This document shows, in pieces, positions 52,066 through 64,000 of a stretch of 64,000 nucleotides of DNA. The DNA is from Scatophagus argus (lineage: Eukaryota; Chordata; Actinopteri; Scatophagidae), in the NCBI RefSeq assembly GCF_020382885.2, contig NC_058504.1, positions 15,077,019-15,141,018 of the forward strand, given 5' to 3'. The notes under the pieces are model-generated. The model saw nothing but the letters and a program-made list of their open reading frames with translations. It had not been told where the DNA came from and did no database searches. The first letter of the stretch is position 1, and the number at the start of each line of letters is the position of its first letter. Made by a program: the position numbers and the translations under genes.

Positions 52066-55000
52066 CTGCTAATCATCTAAAATATCTTACCTCATCAATA
52101 TTAACCCTATGACTTCAAAGTCTCTCTTCCCTGCCTGCGACTCAAAAGCTCTGAAGTTTGGTTCATTTTGTGATTACATTAAAGCTAGCACTGGAAAGAA
52201 TTCAGAACAAGAATATGGCGTACTGGAAAGCAAAGTGGGTAATTACAGATAGCAGAATGAGGAATAACAACGAACCGATGCAGAGTGCCATTTGTTCTTT
52301 TGTTCCTCTACCTCAGTGGTGTTCAACATCTCTTTGTACCAGCACCCTCTATCATTTAACCAGATCCCTTACCCTGCTATCAAATAAAATGCAGCCTAAC
52401 TGTCTTCCCTAAATATTAATGTTGATTATTATTCTGAGTTACATAATTTAAAAAAAACATGTCATTGAATGCCAAATAACTGGACAGCTGGAACATCATT
52501 ATCATTAGTTTCCAGGGAGCACAAAAGCCCTGTGAATAGAAAATATATTTATGAGTGTTAAACAAATGCAACTGTTAGAAATTTGACATTCAAACTTTAA
52601 TTAGAGCTCTTATCGATCACAGCAGCCAATCAGAAATGCCAGACAAGTAGCCTGCTTATTAACCGTTCCAGCAGAAACCAAGAGCACCCACCAAGGCAAA
52701 AGTGTGAAGCTACTGGGAAAAAAAGCAGATTGCTATAGCAGCTATGCAAGTCTATTAATCTGTTATTATATCTTAATTCTCAAATTTTTAAACTGATTTT
52801 GGAATGATTATTTTAGTGCTAATTAGTTTACTAATCAATGTTTCTTTATATTTATAATTTTTAACATATTGACCTATATTTTTAGGCAAGTCAATTTAAT
52901 AAACATTACGATATAATGTGTTAGAAGAAATAAAGAAAAACTGCAGCTTAGATCACCTTCACTCCTGCCTATACTCGTACAGATCCAATCTGTCTCTGAG
53001 TGCACTTGACCAGAGTAACTGATAACGATCAAAAATATTTTGATTGGATCTGTTGCTCACAGTTTTCAGCAGCACCCAGTGCAAAAGCCAGTTTAGACCA
53101 AAGATTCATGGATACACAAAACTGTTTAAGAAAGCTGGAGAGTAAAGTTGCAGTTGTGTAAACTTCACTGTCTCAGCTGGAATCAAGCTGGCTGGTGACA
53201 AAGCCAAACGTTAACTTTTCCTAACCCTCATTAACTGTTTTTTGTGTCCAAACCTGACCAGACTTTAAACATAGCACTGTCGAAATGTAATATTAAAAGC
53301 TGAAACATAACGTACCTTTGTTTTGCATAAAAACTAGAAGTAAGTGGAAGCAGCCAACAGCACAGTATGCTACTAAATGGACTGACATGACAGTTCTGCC
53401 AATCTTTTCATATAACTCTTACCTAGAAGTTAATATTTTTTGTAGTTTCTTCTTGGTTTACCAGTAAGTCTAAACAGTAACAATCGGTAGCATCATATGG
53501 CACATAAAAACCTGAAATGTCACCACAAGTGACACGAAAAAACTGTGCCTATCTCTCTTAGTTGACCTGAGCACACCAAAAGTCCAACCTGCTGCTCTGC
53601 CTTTAATCATAATCAGCTCGGTGGCCATGGTTATCAGTCCTAATGATGTTGTTTTTCTGTTATCAGCACGTTTCCAACCTGCTGCTGTTCGGCTCTGTGT
53701 TTGTCCCAGGTTAATACTGAGGTTAAAACATTAGTGCTCAAGTGCTGACTGAGAGGAAAGTTTTATCTCTGTAAACATCAGGCAAGTAGAATAGTTTTAG
53801 CCACTAAGAAGAAATATAGACATCCTCTTGGTCTGAGTAGATGATTAACAACAGATTAGGATTTGTCACAGTCCTAAAGAGCCTGAACAGCAGGCTATTC
53901 CTTTCACAAGCTACATGGTGATGACGATTTATACTATCCAGTCAGTATTTGCTGAAGCATTTCACACCAACATCAACACTCAGGCTGCCTCCAACTGGAT
54001 GCTGATTGCTGAGAAATCCATAGAAAAGTTTTTAGTTTGCAGCTCATTAGAGAGTATTGCCTCATCAGCTCCTTTTCTCATAGTTCCCGTCTTTCAGCAT
54101 TGGATTGGACAACCACAGCAGGCTGGCCAGGCTCCAGGCCATGTCATCAGAACGTTCCTGAGTCAGGAGGCATGCAGAGGATTGAAACAACAAATCTTCC
54201 CTATATTAAAATTCCTGTTTACTGCAGCAGAAGCTACACAGTCTGCTGTGTTGGAGTCCTGTTAGGCGAAACAGTCATCCCTGTCCAAAACCAAGGTCCT
54301 TGATTTGCATGTGGCATCTCCACAGGAATCACTTTTCATTTCTCTTTCACCCCTTGTCTTTTTTCAATATAGTCCTCTGAAGCTGGATTTTGGGCTTATT
54401 ATGGATGCACTATGAGGATTTGATCTCTGAAGTCGATAGGCTCAGACCTTCAACAAAGGGAATACTTATCCTTTGAAATGAAGAGGTAAAGCAGTCTAAC
54501 AGGAAAAAGGACTGACAGAAAATAATTCTTTGACAGAATATTTAAGCATGAGAGATCAAAACTTTGAAATGTAGCTGTGGTGATCATCACTGGACAGAGG
54601 TAGAGCTAACCATAGGGTCTGTCTTCAAAGTCACGTCTTAAGTTTTTCACTGGGGTGGCACCCACGTTGCAGAGGATGAAAAATATTAAGCTCTTCCCGT
54701 ATGATTTTGTGACGATGGTAGATCCAAGGCCAAAACTGTTAGTGTCTGAATTTTAAAGTGTCAGTGCCATTAAAATTATATCTGATTAAATACGTATCAT
54801 AATAAGTATTCTGAATAAGAGAGTGACACCAGAGAACAGGCAGCAAGTCATTTGTTTTCAGGTAATTCCCTACTGGCCACAGTAGCCTTAAGCAAGAACC
54901 AGATGTTAGAAAAAATAAAGCTTGCCACAGACATCCTCAACACAATCTTCCATCTTCTTATCTCCATTGCATCCGTTTTTATCGTTTTTGCTGACACACA

Positions 55001-58000
55001 AGGCGCCGCTCATTTGCATGAAAGAGCACCTTGCAGATTTATTTCGAATGGCCAGCAATACATTAGCATCTCATTTCTTCGGGGCATGAGTTATCTTCAG
55101 TACAGTTAGTCCTCCTGACAATTAAAGCTCAGTTGAAAGTGATCCTTGTGAAATACAGTGCCATAGCAAAGGTCTTGGGATATTTCAGTATTTCAGCAGT
55201 CAGAAAGAGTTTCACACTTAAAGATAAACGTTGTGTGCAAGCAGTATGTAAGCACTAATGAAATGTAGCTTTAGGGGAGATAAGAGAACTGAGGCCTAAT
55301 TATTACGCCTGAAATGGGAATGCAGAGCTGGCAGTAAAGCTGCCTAACATACTCACAGGTTCATACTGGTGTGAAAATTTAGTAGCCTGCAGTTTTACTA
55401 TTATACAAAAAGTAGCGTGGTGTGACCCTAAACAGTTCAAATGATCAAAAGGTACATGTACAGAATCATTTTTACCAAAACCAAATGGTGCAACACTCCA
55501 GTTACTGCAACTGTTATTAAACACTTCATTCAGGTGAAATCCAGGTTAGAAAAACTACTGATTCACAAGTCTAAATTATAATAAACAAGCATTGTCACAG
55601 CTTTATTACTGTGCATCATGTTTGTGCATCACTCAAAGCAATGCATAATCTTGTTTTTTTTTTAAAAAAAAATAGGATGGCTAGGTTTGACTTTTGACTG
55701 AAAGTAAAACAGTTGTCAATCTGCATATTATATTATATTTACATAGATCAAAATAAATAAATCATGTTAAGGTGCTTTGTAAAGTCATTTTAGAAAAGCA
55801 AGAAGGCCCTCCATTTTCTAATAGATAAGATGTTTGCAGTGAGCAGCTGCACATCCTTCCAGATGTTAAACTGATTATATTATCTCAGGACATCTGTTTA
55901 CTGTACTACTTTAACCAAACCATTGCCTGTTGTTTACGATGTTATTTCAGGGCACAAAACACTGCAAGTGCAAATGAGATGTAACTTGCATGAGTTAAAT
56001 GTGCACTCTGGTCCACATACTATCTGTTAACCAAAGTGGCTGCGTTGCTTCAGGGCATATGCTTGTGTATAGATGTTCTTTACAGAGATAAATGTTATTT
56101 AGCGGAGAGCAGAATGTTTTTATTTCTTCCTGAAGGTCGTCCATGTGATCAGCAGGAGACACATGCTCTGCAGAGAGGCAGCGGAGAGGAGAGGAGCGCC
56201 AGAGAGAATGTGTCAGACTCTGTTCGCAGCTTTTCCATTTCCATCATTAAAACCTGGGGCCTAATCCTGCAGCTACTTTAATCTCCTAATTCTGCACCCT
56301 TTTCTCTCTGCATTACAGTACACTGCTATTCCAGTCTATCTCTGTCTCCCTCACTGATTTAAAATCATGGGGTTTCCACTGGATTCAGAATGAAAGCTTT
56401 CAGAGCTCCTCTACCACACACACACACTTCCAGTATTTCAGTGGGATCACTTTACTTGCTTTTAAATCCTTTACATGAATATGCCTCAGCACGATAAACG
56501 TGTATGGAGAGGTTTCTGTGGCTCATTTCTCATGCTTTTGCCATTTCCATGATCCTTGTCAACGACTCAATGTGATTAATGGTATGAAAGAGGATATACA
56601 GCAGCATCATGGGTAGTACTGTGTAACGGCAGGGAAGCAGGCATGTGGGGATGAGCAGTCGCATGCAGTAAATGGAAACATTAGATGACTTGATTACCAA
56701 GCATCACATGGACAAGTGAATTTGTGCAATGCTATGGCAGATGGCCTGATAGTCCGAGCTGTGAGCCAAGTGCCTGGCTCGCTATTTTTCTCCGTGGAAA
56801 ATATGACATGGCTCGTCTGAATGTGAGGCACATTGCCTTGTTGCTGTTTTGCGTAGACCGCGGCGTGATTGGAACAGCCTCTCTGCATGGGTATTATAAT
56901 GTACCAAATATAGAAACAAATACAGGCTAAGCCTCCTGCAGGGGAGTATATAAGAGCTTGCAATAGGTGTATAACACTGCAATTGATATGTTATAGGCCT
57001 CACGGCACATCGCTTGAATTAATTAAAATTCAGCCATGTCATTTCGACATTCATCCGGCGATGCTTTGTTGCCCATTAATGCTTTCCGTGCTGCAGATCA
57101 CTGCTCTGTGTTCCATTCTTTGTCTTTTACAGATCGTTACATTTTCATGCATAGCAATGAGTGCCCTGCTGACATGTTACCCTGCAGGCCATCTGCTGTC
57201 AACGTGAAGACGAGCGGGGCAGAGAATGTAGCTTGACATGAGTTTTATCAGAGGTGTCTGGTTTGTACTGTCCTCTGACTGGCCCTGATTTCAGTGTGTT
57301 TTATGAACTAAAGGATGGTAACTAAGTGGGATCTTGGTGGGAACTATGAGCTGTAGAGACATCACTGCAATCAGTGTGCACAAATGAAACAAGGCATCTT
57401 GCCACTCAAGCTTCTCTTTATGTTTTTTTTAGATGAATATGAAGCAATTTTAACAATTTACAGTACATCTGATGGTAGGAGAAAGATGTATTCTTACTGA
57501 TGTGCCTGGAAACAGCAGGAATTCAGCTCATGATAGTGATGATGATGTACAAAGGCATTTGTAAAACGTCTGTAAACAAGATACAAAACATTGCTGTGCT
57601 GGTCTTAGTGTATTTTGTGATAAAAACATGTGTTATGTTGACTGTTAACCTGTTTACAAATCCGATTGGGCATGACCACTTTAAACTTGTTAATTGTGTT
57701 AACTGTGCTTCAAACACGTCTATAGCACGGAGTGGAAGCAGGGGAAAAGATTCTTGACTTCTAGAGAGAAAGCTGCCTTTTAAATACCAATTAGCCTTTA
57801 ATCCTATTTGACATGACTTCACCTTTAATGACATTTTAAAGACCATTAAACCTCACCTGCATGTCCCTCGTTAGCTACGGTCTCATCTGTCATTCAGCAA
57901 CAACACAAGCAATTCCGTCCTCATAATAAGATCCTTCTTTTGCAGTTTCCTTTGCATGCAAAAACCATTCATGCAAAATAGATAACCAAAAGGAAGAAAA

Positions 58001-59400
58001 GAGACTTGAAAGAGGTTTTGAAAACTAAACTCTTATCGGAAATTTTTATTTGCTGCATCAAGCCCCTTTCAGATGAAGTGTTTCCTTCTGATCTTCACCA
58101 GTAAGATCCATCCACAACATCAACACTATGCTGTCACCTGTGAGTAGATGGTAGCTGAATCCATAATTATTCTTTTTCTTTTTAACTACTCATTGCTATG
58201 CTGTGAAGCATTTCGTGATCATAAAGAATAAGAGAGAAACAATAAAATGTGCAAATGCTGTTCATTTGTTTTGTTTTTAAGAGTGAAGATTAATTCAAAT
58301 CAAAAGCAGAATTCATGCATTTTTTATGTGCCCCTGGACAGTTTGTCCCAAATACTTCAGAAAAAAACAACCGTAAAAGCGAGGGATGGAAAACAATACC
58401 TACAGACTCAGTCATTGCAGGGATCCTGATCTTGCTTCCCAAAGAAAATCCCCTGTGTGCAACACTATTAAAAATATATTAAAAGAATTCCCATCAAAAT
58501 GTCAGAGATTTTTGAAGCTCTGTGGCACACACTACAGGGACTGTTGTTGCTGTCATTACCTCGGGTTTCTGTTTTATTTTTTCACCTCTACACCCTGAGG
58601 CAGTAATTCAGAATCTCTTTTGTCATTATTGTTAAATGAATAATTATTTTGCCGGTAATGTCTGTTGAACTAAATGTACTTTTTGACTAATTTAGCACAG
58701 TGTGGAAAATTGATAAGATGCGCTTATTAACCTTGTAGGGGAAAACAGGGGATATAAAATGAAAACTCAGAACCGCAAATTTTCAACATGCAGGGACTCA
58801 GGCAGCAGATAGACGACATTAAACAACATTACCATTAACAACGGGGCCCGGGAGTCAGACTGGGCTCCAAAAGCGGGAGTGTTTCTGGCAGTGGAGGAGT
58901 TGTGGTGCACTGGGAGCTGATAGTAGATTCCTCAGCCCCACACTCCCGCTGTGTCAGCCTGAGTCACTGTGCTCTCTTGGCATCTTGTAATGCTGAGGAA
59001 GGCTCCTCAACACACCGAGGCTGTATATCATTGTCAGTCCCTATGTACTGTGTGTGTGTGTGTGTATGTCTTGTCTGCAAGTCTCTCATGAGGCCTCACA
59101 AACTCCCAAGCAACAAACAAAAACACTGCGGCACCAGTAGAGCCCACGAGTCCCCCCGTTGTTCCTAAATAAAGCAGGAACATCATCGGCTTCCATTCTC
59201 TTTGCATCCAAATGGGCTGCATGCATTAGTGATGCTGCTCACTCGGTACACCTCAAAACATGCCATGGGAAAACTCCTCACACAAAAAAAAAAAGTAGAC
59301 TGTGTTCTTTAGTAACTATAATTAATATTTTTATATCAAGAAGTCAAAGGATCCAGTGGCTTTGACCCCCCCAAGCTCATTGTTTTGGCTTTTGGGCAGA
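52066..59400. other. Gene desert segment with possible regulatory blocks
   Basis: No exon is supportable. Most is AT-rich. The part 56690-57240 is more complex, with TAAT-type homeodomain words (gaattaattaaaatt, cccattaatgc) and few repeats, and could be a conserved non-coding element. A short (GT)n tract lies at about 59050-59065. Confidence 0.4.
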
Positions 59401-59475
59401 ATTTCAAGGTTCAAGGTTCAGTTTATTGCTATTCAAACATGTTAAGAACATGAAGGAAAGAAATTCGTCACCCAG
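59400..59475 (-). mobile_element. LINE-like tail remnant
   Basis: caaggttcaaggttcagtttattgctattcaaacatg...gaaattcgtcaccc resembles a minus-strand fish LINE end (ttcaaggttctttattgtcatt...gaaattc). Confidence 0.35.
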
Positions 59476-59509
59476 GTCCAACAGCATATAGAATAAATAA
59501 CATTAAAGA

Positions 59510-59640
59510 ATAGGTCCAGGTCCTGCTCAAGGTTTCTTCCTGTTACAAGGGAGTTTTTCCTTGCCACTGTCTGCTTGCTTAGGGGTTCAGGCTCTGGGTT
59601 TCTGTGAAGCACCTAGAGACAATTTTGATTGTCCCCATCA
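59510..59640 (+). repeat. Teleost dispersed repeat ('tttcttcctgtta' family)
   Basis: gtcctgctcaaggtttcttcctgttacaagggagtttttccttgccactgtc is the signature of a repeat found throughout fish genomes; the gcacctagagacaattttgattg end also fits. Confidence 0.7.
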
Positions 59641-59839
59641 ACATCGGGACGGTACAGACTGTACACATCTTCCACTGTAGACAGAGAGCTCATCTACTCG
59701 GGCTGTACCATGGCCCATACTAAAGAAATATCTCTTGATGTGTGAAATGTACCTTTTGAAGCAGTTCAGCATATTTAATAAAGTCAATGTACGTGCATGA
59801 TTCTTGCAGTTCTTTGGGTTGGATCCACATGATTGAATA

Positions 59840-59892
59840 CACATACTGTAAGTCACTTTGGCTTAAAGTATCAGTTAAATAAATGTAACGCA
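59840..59892 (+). repeat. Dispersed repeat tail ('gtaagtcactttgg' type)
   Basis: actgtaagtcactttggcttaaagtatcagttaaataaatgta follows the common fish pattern ctgtaagtcgctttggataaaagcgtctgctaaat...aatgta. Confidence 0.6.
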
Positions 59893-62800
59893 ATGCATGG
59901 TTACAGTGTAAGTAAAAAAATAATAAATTAAAAAAAAATAAGATTGACAGAGTGCCTGGCTTGTGATCACAGTTTTGCTTGTGATTGTCTTTTTCTAATT
60001 ACAGCAGTAGCAGCAGCCTTTCTGCAGTGGTCTCTCATCTTATAAAGGTGCCTCAGGAGTTATTATCTCTAAATTAATTGGGAGAGATGAACAACGCACT
60101 TCAGAGCGGACCACTCTTGTGTCATCCATTATGTATAGGCCCTCTGACGGCTTTGAAGTGATCATCACACTGCTGTATTCTTCGCCCAGAGTTTTGTGAA
60201 GTCTGTGTTATTGCCTGTGGCTGAGTCTCCGACTCATCAAGGTGAGCAGAGCGAGCGCTCTCCCCTGCAGTCCCAGCTATTACAATGCACAAAAATAATT
60301 GAATTATAAAGCACCACTAACAGAACATGTAGGAGTTACTGAGATTTAATCTGACTCTGTCGCATTGAAACACTCGAGCTGAATGCAACCAATTAATGGA
60401 AGTCAGAATTAATGAATTAATGGAGGGCTGAAAGAGCAAAATGCTAATTCCTGCTGGTTATCCTCCGAATATTCTCAGAACTGCATTTAGGGCTTTTGTT
60501 GTTATTATTGTAAACCTCTAAATGGGAATGCATTTGAGACTCAGCTTTTTAGCTCTTTTTTAATCCTGAATTTAAACACACACTCCTGGTTTTAATGAAT
60601 ACAAGAGTGATTCACATTTGAATGTTCGTACCAAATTATGCCACAGCTTCACTGCATGCCATTTGTTTTTTTGTTTTGTCGTTTGTTTGTTTGTTTTTTA
60701 TTTCCTTAAATTGTAAATTTGTTGGGGGATTTACACCACTAAAGTACAATACAACTGGGTTCTGCATTAAATGTTTACTTGTGATGCTACGGGAAAAAAA
60801 ACCCATCAATCAAATGGCTTTAAAGGATCTGGGAGTTATTTTTCAGATTTTTGACCGAGCCATTTCTGGATAAAGTACCTCCATACATCCAGTATTTCTC
60901 AGGGAGATTTTTTCTACATTTGCAAAGTAGAAAAGCAGTATCTTTAAAAGTAACCCTCAAAAACTTAGCAATTTTATTATGCATGCTTGCATTTTTAATA
61001 ATTCTCATTTTGTCCTTGCAGTGTCAACACACAAATAGCAAAAGGCCTAAAGTACATTCTGTTTTTTTACATGCAACACTGAATATCTCAGTGAGTCGCA
61101 GGACGCCTCAGGCTTCTCACACCCGAGACTCTTACAGAGGACACAGCATACAAGCCTTCCTGAATGCGTTTGTTACCTCAGTGAATGTGACCTTCATCTA
61201 TTGATCCTTATCTTGCATCATTCAAAATTTCAAAAGGTCCATTGAATCATATCAGTCATTTCAATATCATGGTTCTCTTGCGGTTTTAGTTTAGTTTCGG
61301 GACGAGCCCAGATAATTGGATTTCCTCACCTCACACTGTCTGCTCTGCCAGAGAGGTTTGGGGAAATTAAAATCTTCCCTGTGCAGTGAATCAATATAAA
61401 AACAACCCTCCCTCGCTCTTAAAATGTGCTAGACATGCACAGAAAAGCAATTAACCCACTGCAGGAATTGATTTGGTCCACTTCAGCTTATCTCCTCTGG
61501 CATGGCAAGGTTTTTACATACCCACTGGGAAGATCAAAACTTTTTCTTGTTTCAAAACCTGACAACAGCCAAGGATTAGCACTGATTTCATCTTCACCAA
61601 GCAATTACCTGCTATGGTAATCAATGCAAGGCTGCTGGTCTTTAATAGTCTGTGGCATCACCTCTACTGCAGGCTGTGCAAATTACAGCGATTCATCACA
61701 CAACCACACTGCACTGCCAGCAATGCTGAATCAATTCACACAAACAACACACACACACACACACTTTCATGCTGCTGTTGCTGCTATGGCGGCTGTTAAC
61801 TTGCTCTCTGTATCCTAGAGAGGCTGCTGGGAGACAGGAATATTTTCATCAGGAGGATTTTATCCAGGAATTAATAACTTTGCAACAACAATGGAGGAAT
61901 TCAAAGGTTCTGTCTCAAAACAGTAAATTCCCAGACCCACAAACACAAGCTGACAACCGTAATGAAACATCTTGGTGATGCAGAACTCCAAGTTTAATCA
62001 TATTTACAATCCTACAGATCGTGTTAACTAACTACAGAAAACTACACACCTCGGTGTAGTTAGAATGGGTTGGAGGTTAGAGAAGCAGCTTGAGAGAAAC
62101 TGATTAACTGCAGGACAAAAGCTTCTGCTCCAATGAGCTGCAATGAGCACATCTGGCCATTCTCCCTTTTGCACTTTTTTCATGCACATGCACCAGCTCA
62201 TGGAAAAAATCAATAGCTGTCCCGCCTCTTTCTATTTCCAGGCAACACCTGCCAACTTCTGCAAATGTAACATCTCACAGACGTCGTAGACAAACACACA
62301 GCAGATGAGCTGTGCTCAACAGGAAGAGAGCAGAGACAGGAAAAGTCAAAACAGGAAAAGATCTGCAAGCTGTGCAGCGCACACGCTGGGAGCAGGATGC
62401 TTCCATTACTGGTGTCACAACATTATCTGAACTGTGTGGTTCATAAACCAGTGATGGTTCTTCACTTTCAGTCAGGGATCACTGTAAAGTTCAAACAAAC
62501 AAAAACAATTATTTATTCACGTTAGAATATACTACATAATAATTTTGGGGGGAAAATTAAAAAAAAATGAATATGTAGTATTTAGTCAGAGCAGCAGAAA
62601 TGTGAACAAGAGCCATAACCTAAATATATAGTCATCAAATGTGAGACACTGGATCTTACATCTGACACTAAATACAGCAAAGTATACTATGTATTTATAT
62701 TGTAAAGGATTAATTGTGGTTAAATGATAATACACATATCACAGCTTCTCTAGAAAGTATATTCCCATGAGAAAAGAGAGCAAGAGAAAGCAAAAAGTTT

Positions 62801-62934
62801 TTTTTAATTACATAATTCATTAAAAGACATTTCCAAACTGCATGAAACTATAATGAGTTAGTCTCTCCTGTGTCTGAGAAATGGGACTTGAATCAGTAAA
62901 GAGACCACTAAGCTGAATGTTGACAGATGGTATA
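59893..62934. other. Gene-poor region before the Tc1 element
   Basis: No exon is supportable. Around 60340-60440 several AATTAAT words cluster (accaattaatgg, agaattaatgaattaatgg) in otherwise non-repetitive DNA. A (CA)n run lies near 61745-61764. Confidence 0.4.
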
Positions 62935-64000
62935 CAGTGCATCCGGAAAGTATTCACACCGCTTTGCTTTTTCCACATTTTGTTATGTTACAGTCTCATT
63001 CCAAAATGGATTAAATTAAATTTCTCCCTCAAATTTCTACACAAAATACCACATAATGACAAAATGAAACAAGTTTGCTTGAATCTTTTGCAAATTTATT
63101 AAAAATGAAAAATAAAAAATGTAACATGTACATAAGTATTCACACCCTTTGCCATGACACTCAAAATTAAGCTCAGGTGCATCCTGTTTCCATTGATCAT
63201 CCTTCAGAGGCTTCTACAACTTGAGTTGAGTCCACCTGTGGTAAATTCAGCTGATTGGGCATGATTTGGAAAGGCACACCCCAGTCTATATAAGCCCTCA
63301 CAGTTGACAGTGCACGTCAGAGCACAAACCAAGCCATGAAGTCAAAGGAATTGTCTGTAGACCACTGAGACAGGATTGTGTCTAGACACAGATCTGGGGG
63401 AAGGGCACAGAAAGATTTCTACCACATTAAAGGAACCACCAGGACTCTTCTTAGAACTGGCCACCCAACTACACTGAGTGATTGGGGTATAAGGGTTTTA
63501 GTCAGGGAGGTGGTCACTCTAACAGAGCTCCAGCGTTGCTTTGTGGAGAGGGGAGAATCTTCAAGAAGGACAGCCATTTCTGCAGCAGTCCACCACTCAG
63601 GCCTGTATGGTAGAGTGGCCAGACGGAAGCCACTCCTCAGTAAAATGCATAAGAAAGCCCATCTGGAGTTTGACAAAAGGCACCTGAAGGACTCTCAGAA
63701 CACAAGAAACAAAATTCTCTGGTCTGATGAAACAAAGATTGAACTCTTTGGCATGAATGACAAGCGTCATGTCTGGAGGACACCAGGCACTGTGCACTGG
63801 ACCTCAGCCTGGTGCAAAAGTTTATCTTCCAACAGGACAACAACCCTAAGCATACAGCCAACATCACAGAGGAGTGGCTTCAGGACAACTCTGTGAATGT
63901 CCTTGAGTGGCCCAGACTTGAACCCTATTCAGCATCTCTGGAGAGATCTGAAAATGGCTTTGCACTGACGCTCCCCATCCAACCTGATGGAGCTTGAGAG
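62935..64000 (+). mobile_element. Tc1/mariner-type DNA transposon, decayed, cut by the window end
   Basis: Begins cagtgcatccggaaagtattcacac directly after a TA (62933-62934), the Tc1-family target site, with the long AT-rich inverted-repeat region and the cacaccccagtctatataagccctc leader known from fish Tc1-like elements. The transposase region starts at about 63336. The right inverted repeat lies beyond the window. Confidence 0.9.
63336..64000 (+). pseudogene. Inactive Tc1-like transposase
   Basis: A DDE-type transposase remnant. The likely start (MKSKELSVDH, 63336) meets a stop after ten codons (TGA 63366-63368). The frame from 63378 shows the second part of the DNA-binding domain and the first catalytic aspartate (KILWSDETKIELFG). 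The second aspartate block (FQQDNNPKHTAN) appears from about 63824 in another frame, and the segment normally between the two blocks is mostly missing. The region after VLEWP, where the family has its NPIEHLW block, has shifted frame again. It therefore cannot encode an active enzyme. Confidence 0.88.

Noticed and set aside
53915-54265. Open frame of 116 codons in the gene desert
   Set aside because: No domain, no splice context, no CpG enrichment; treated as chance.

Overview
This window is nuclear DNA of a bony fish. Split genes with GT-AG introns, fish-type dispersed repeats, AT-rich microsatellites and a decayed Tc1-like transposon point to a teleost, probably a spiny-rayed one with a fairly compact genome. 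Nothing bacterial, viral or organellar was seen. Six complete protein-coding genes and one terminal exon are recognisable. All seven lie on the + strand.

Layout: (1) 1-5.5 kb, prps1 (PRPP synthetase), seven coding exons that splice in frame to 318 residues, with a CpG-rich promoter carrying a perfect CRE. (2) 6.4-8.9 kb, slc25a53-like mitochondrial carrier, one coding exon behind a non-coding exon and a double-CCAAT promoter. (3) 9.3-11.95 kb, a small divergent beta-thymosin gene. (4) 13.7-25.4 kb, a SLAIN-family microtubule regulator, eight coding exons, 634 residues. (5) 25.5-32.7 kb, znf711 (ZFX/ZFY/ZNF711 family), six coding exons, 852 residues, 12 zinc fingers and an unusual acidic repeat array. 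(6) 36.2-41.2 kb, a kctd12-type gene with one coding exon. Its leader region holds a 42-codon ORF for a very hydrophobic peptide. (7) 51.0-52.1 kb, the last exon of an unrecognised proline-rich protein. The rest (41.2-50.9 and 52.1-62.9 kb) has no gene I can support and contains fish dispersed repeats, LINE-type tails, microsatellites and possible regulatory blocks. A Tc1-like element runs off the right edge.

The order prps1 - slc25a53 - thymosin beta - znf711 recalls human Xq22.3-Xq21.1 (PRPS1, SLC25A53, TMSB15, ZNF711), compressed here into about 30 kb. The SLAIN and KCTD12 genes recall human 13q22 (KCTD12, SLAIN1), which suggests a 2R-paralogous arrangement in which the X-type SLAIN copy survived in fish. 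The genes do not form one pathway: they cover nucleotide synthesis, mitochondrial transport, actin buffering, microtubule growth, transcription and GABA-B receptor tuning.

The most noteworthy observations are the hydrophobic micro-ORF upstream of kctd12, the VEGLExEV repeat array in znf711, a GC-AG intron in znf711, the linked SLAIN paralogue, and the orphan proline-rich terminal exon with a distinctive basic tail. No database search was possible. Names rest on recognising protein families by eye.
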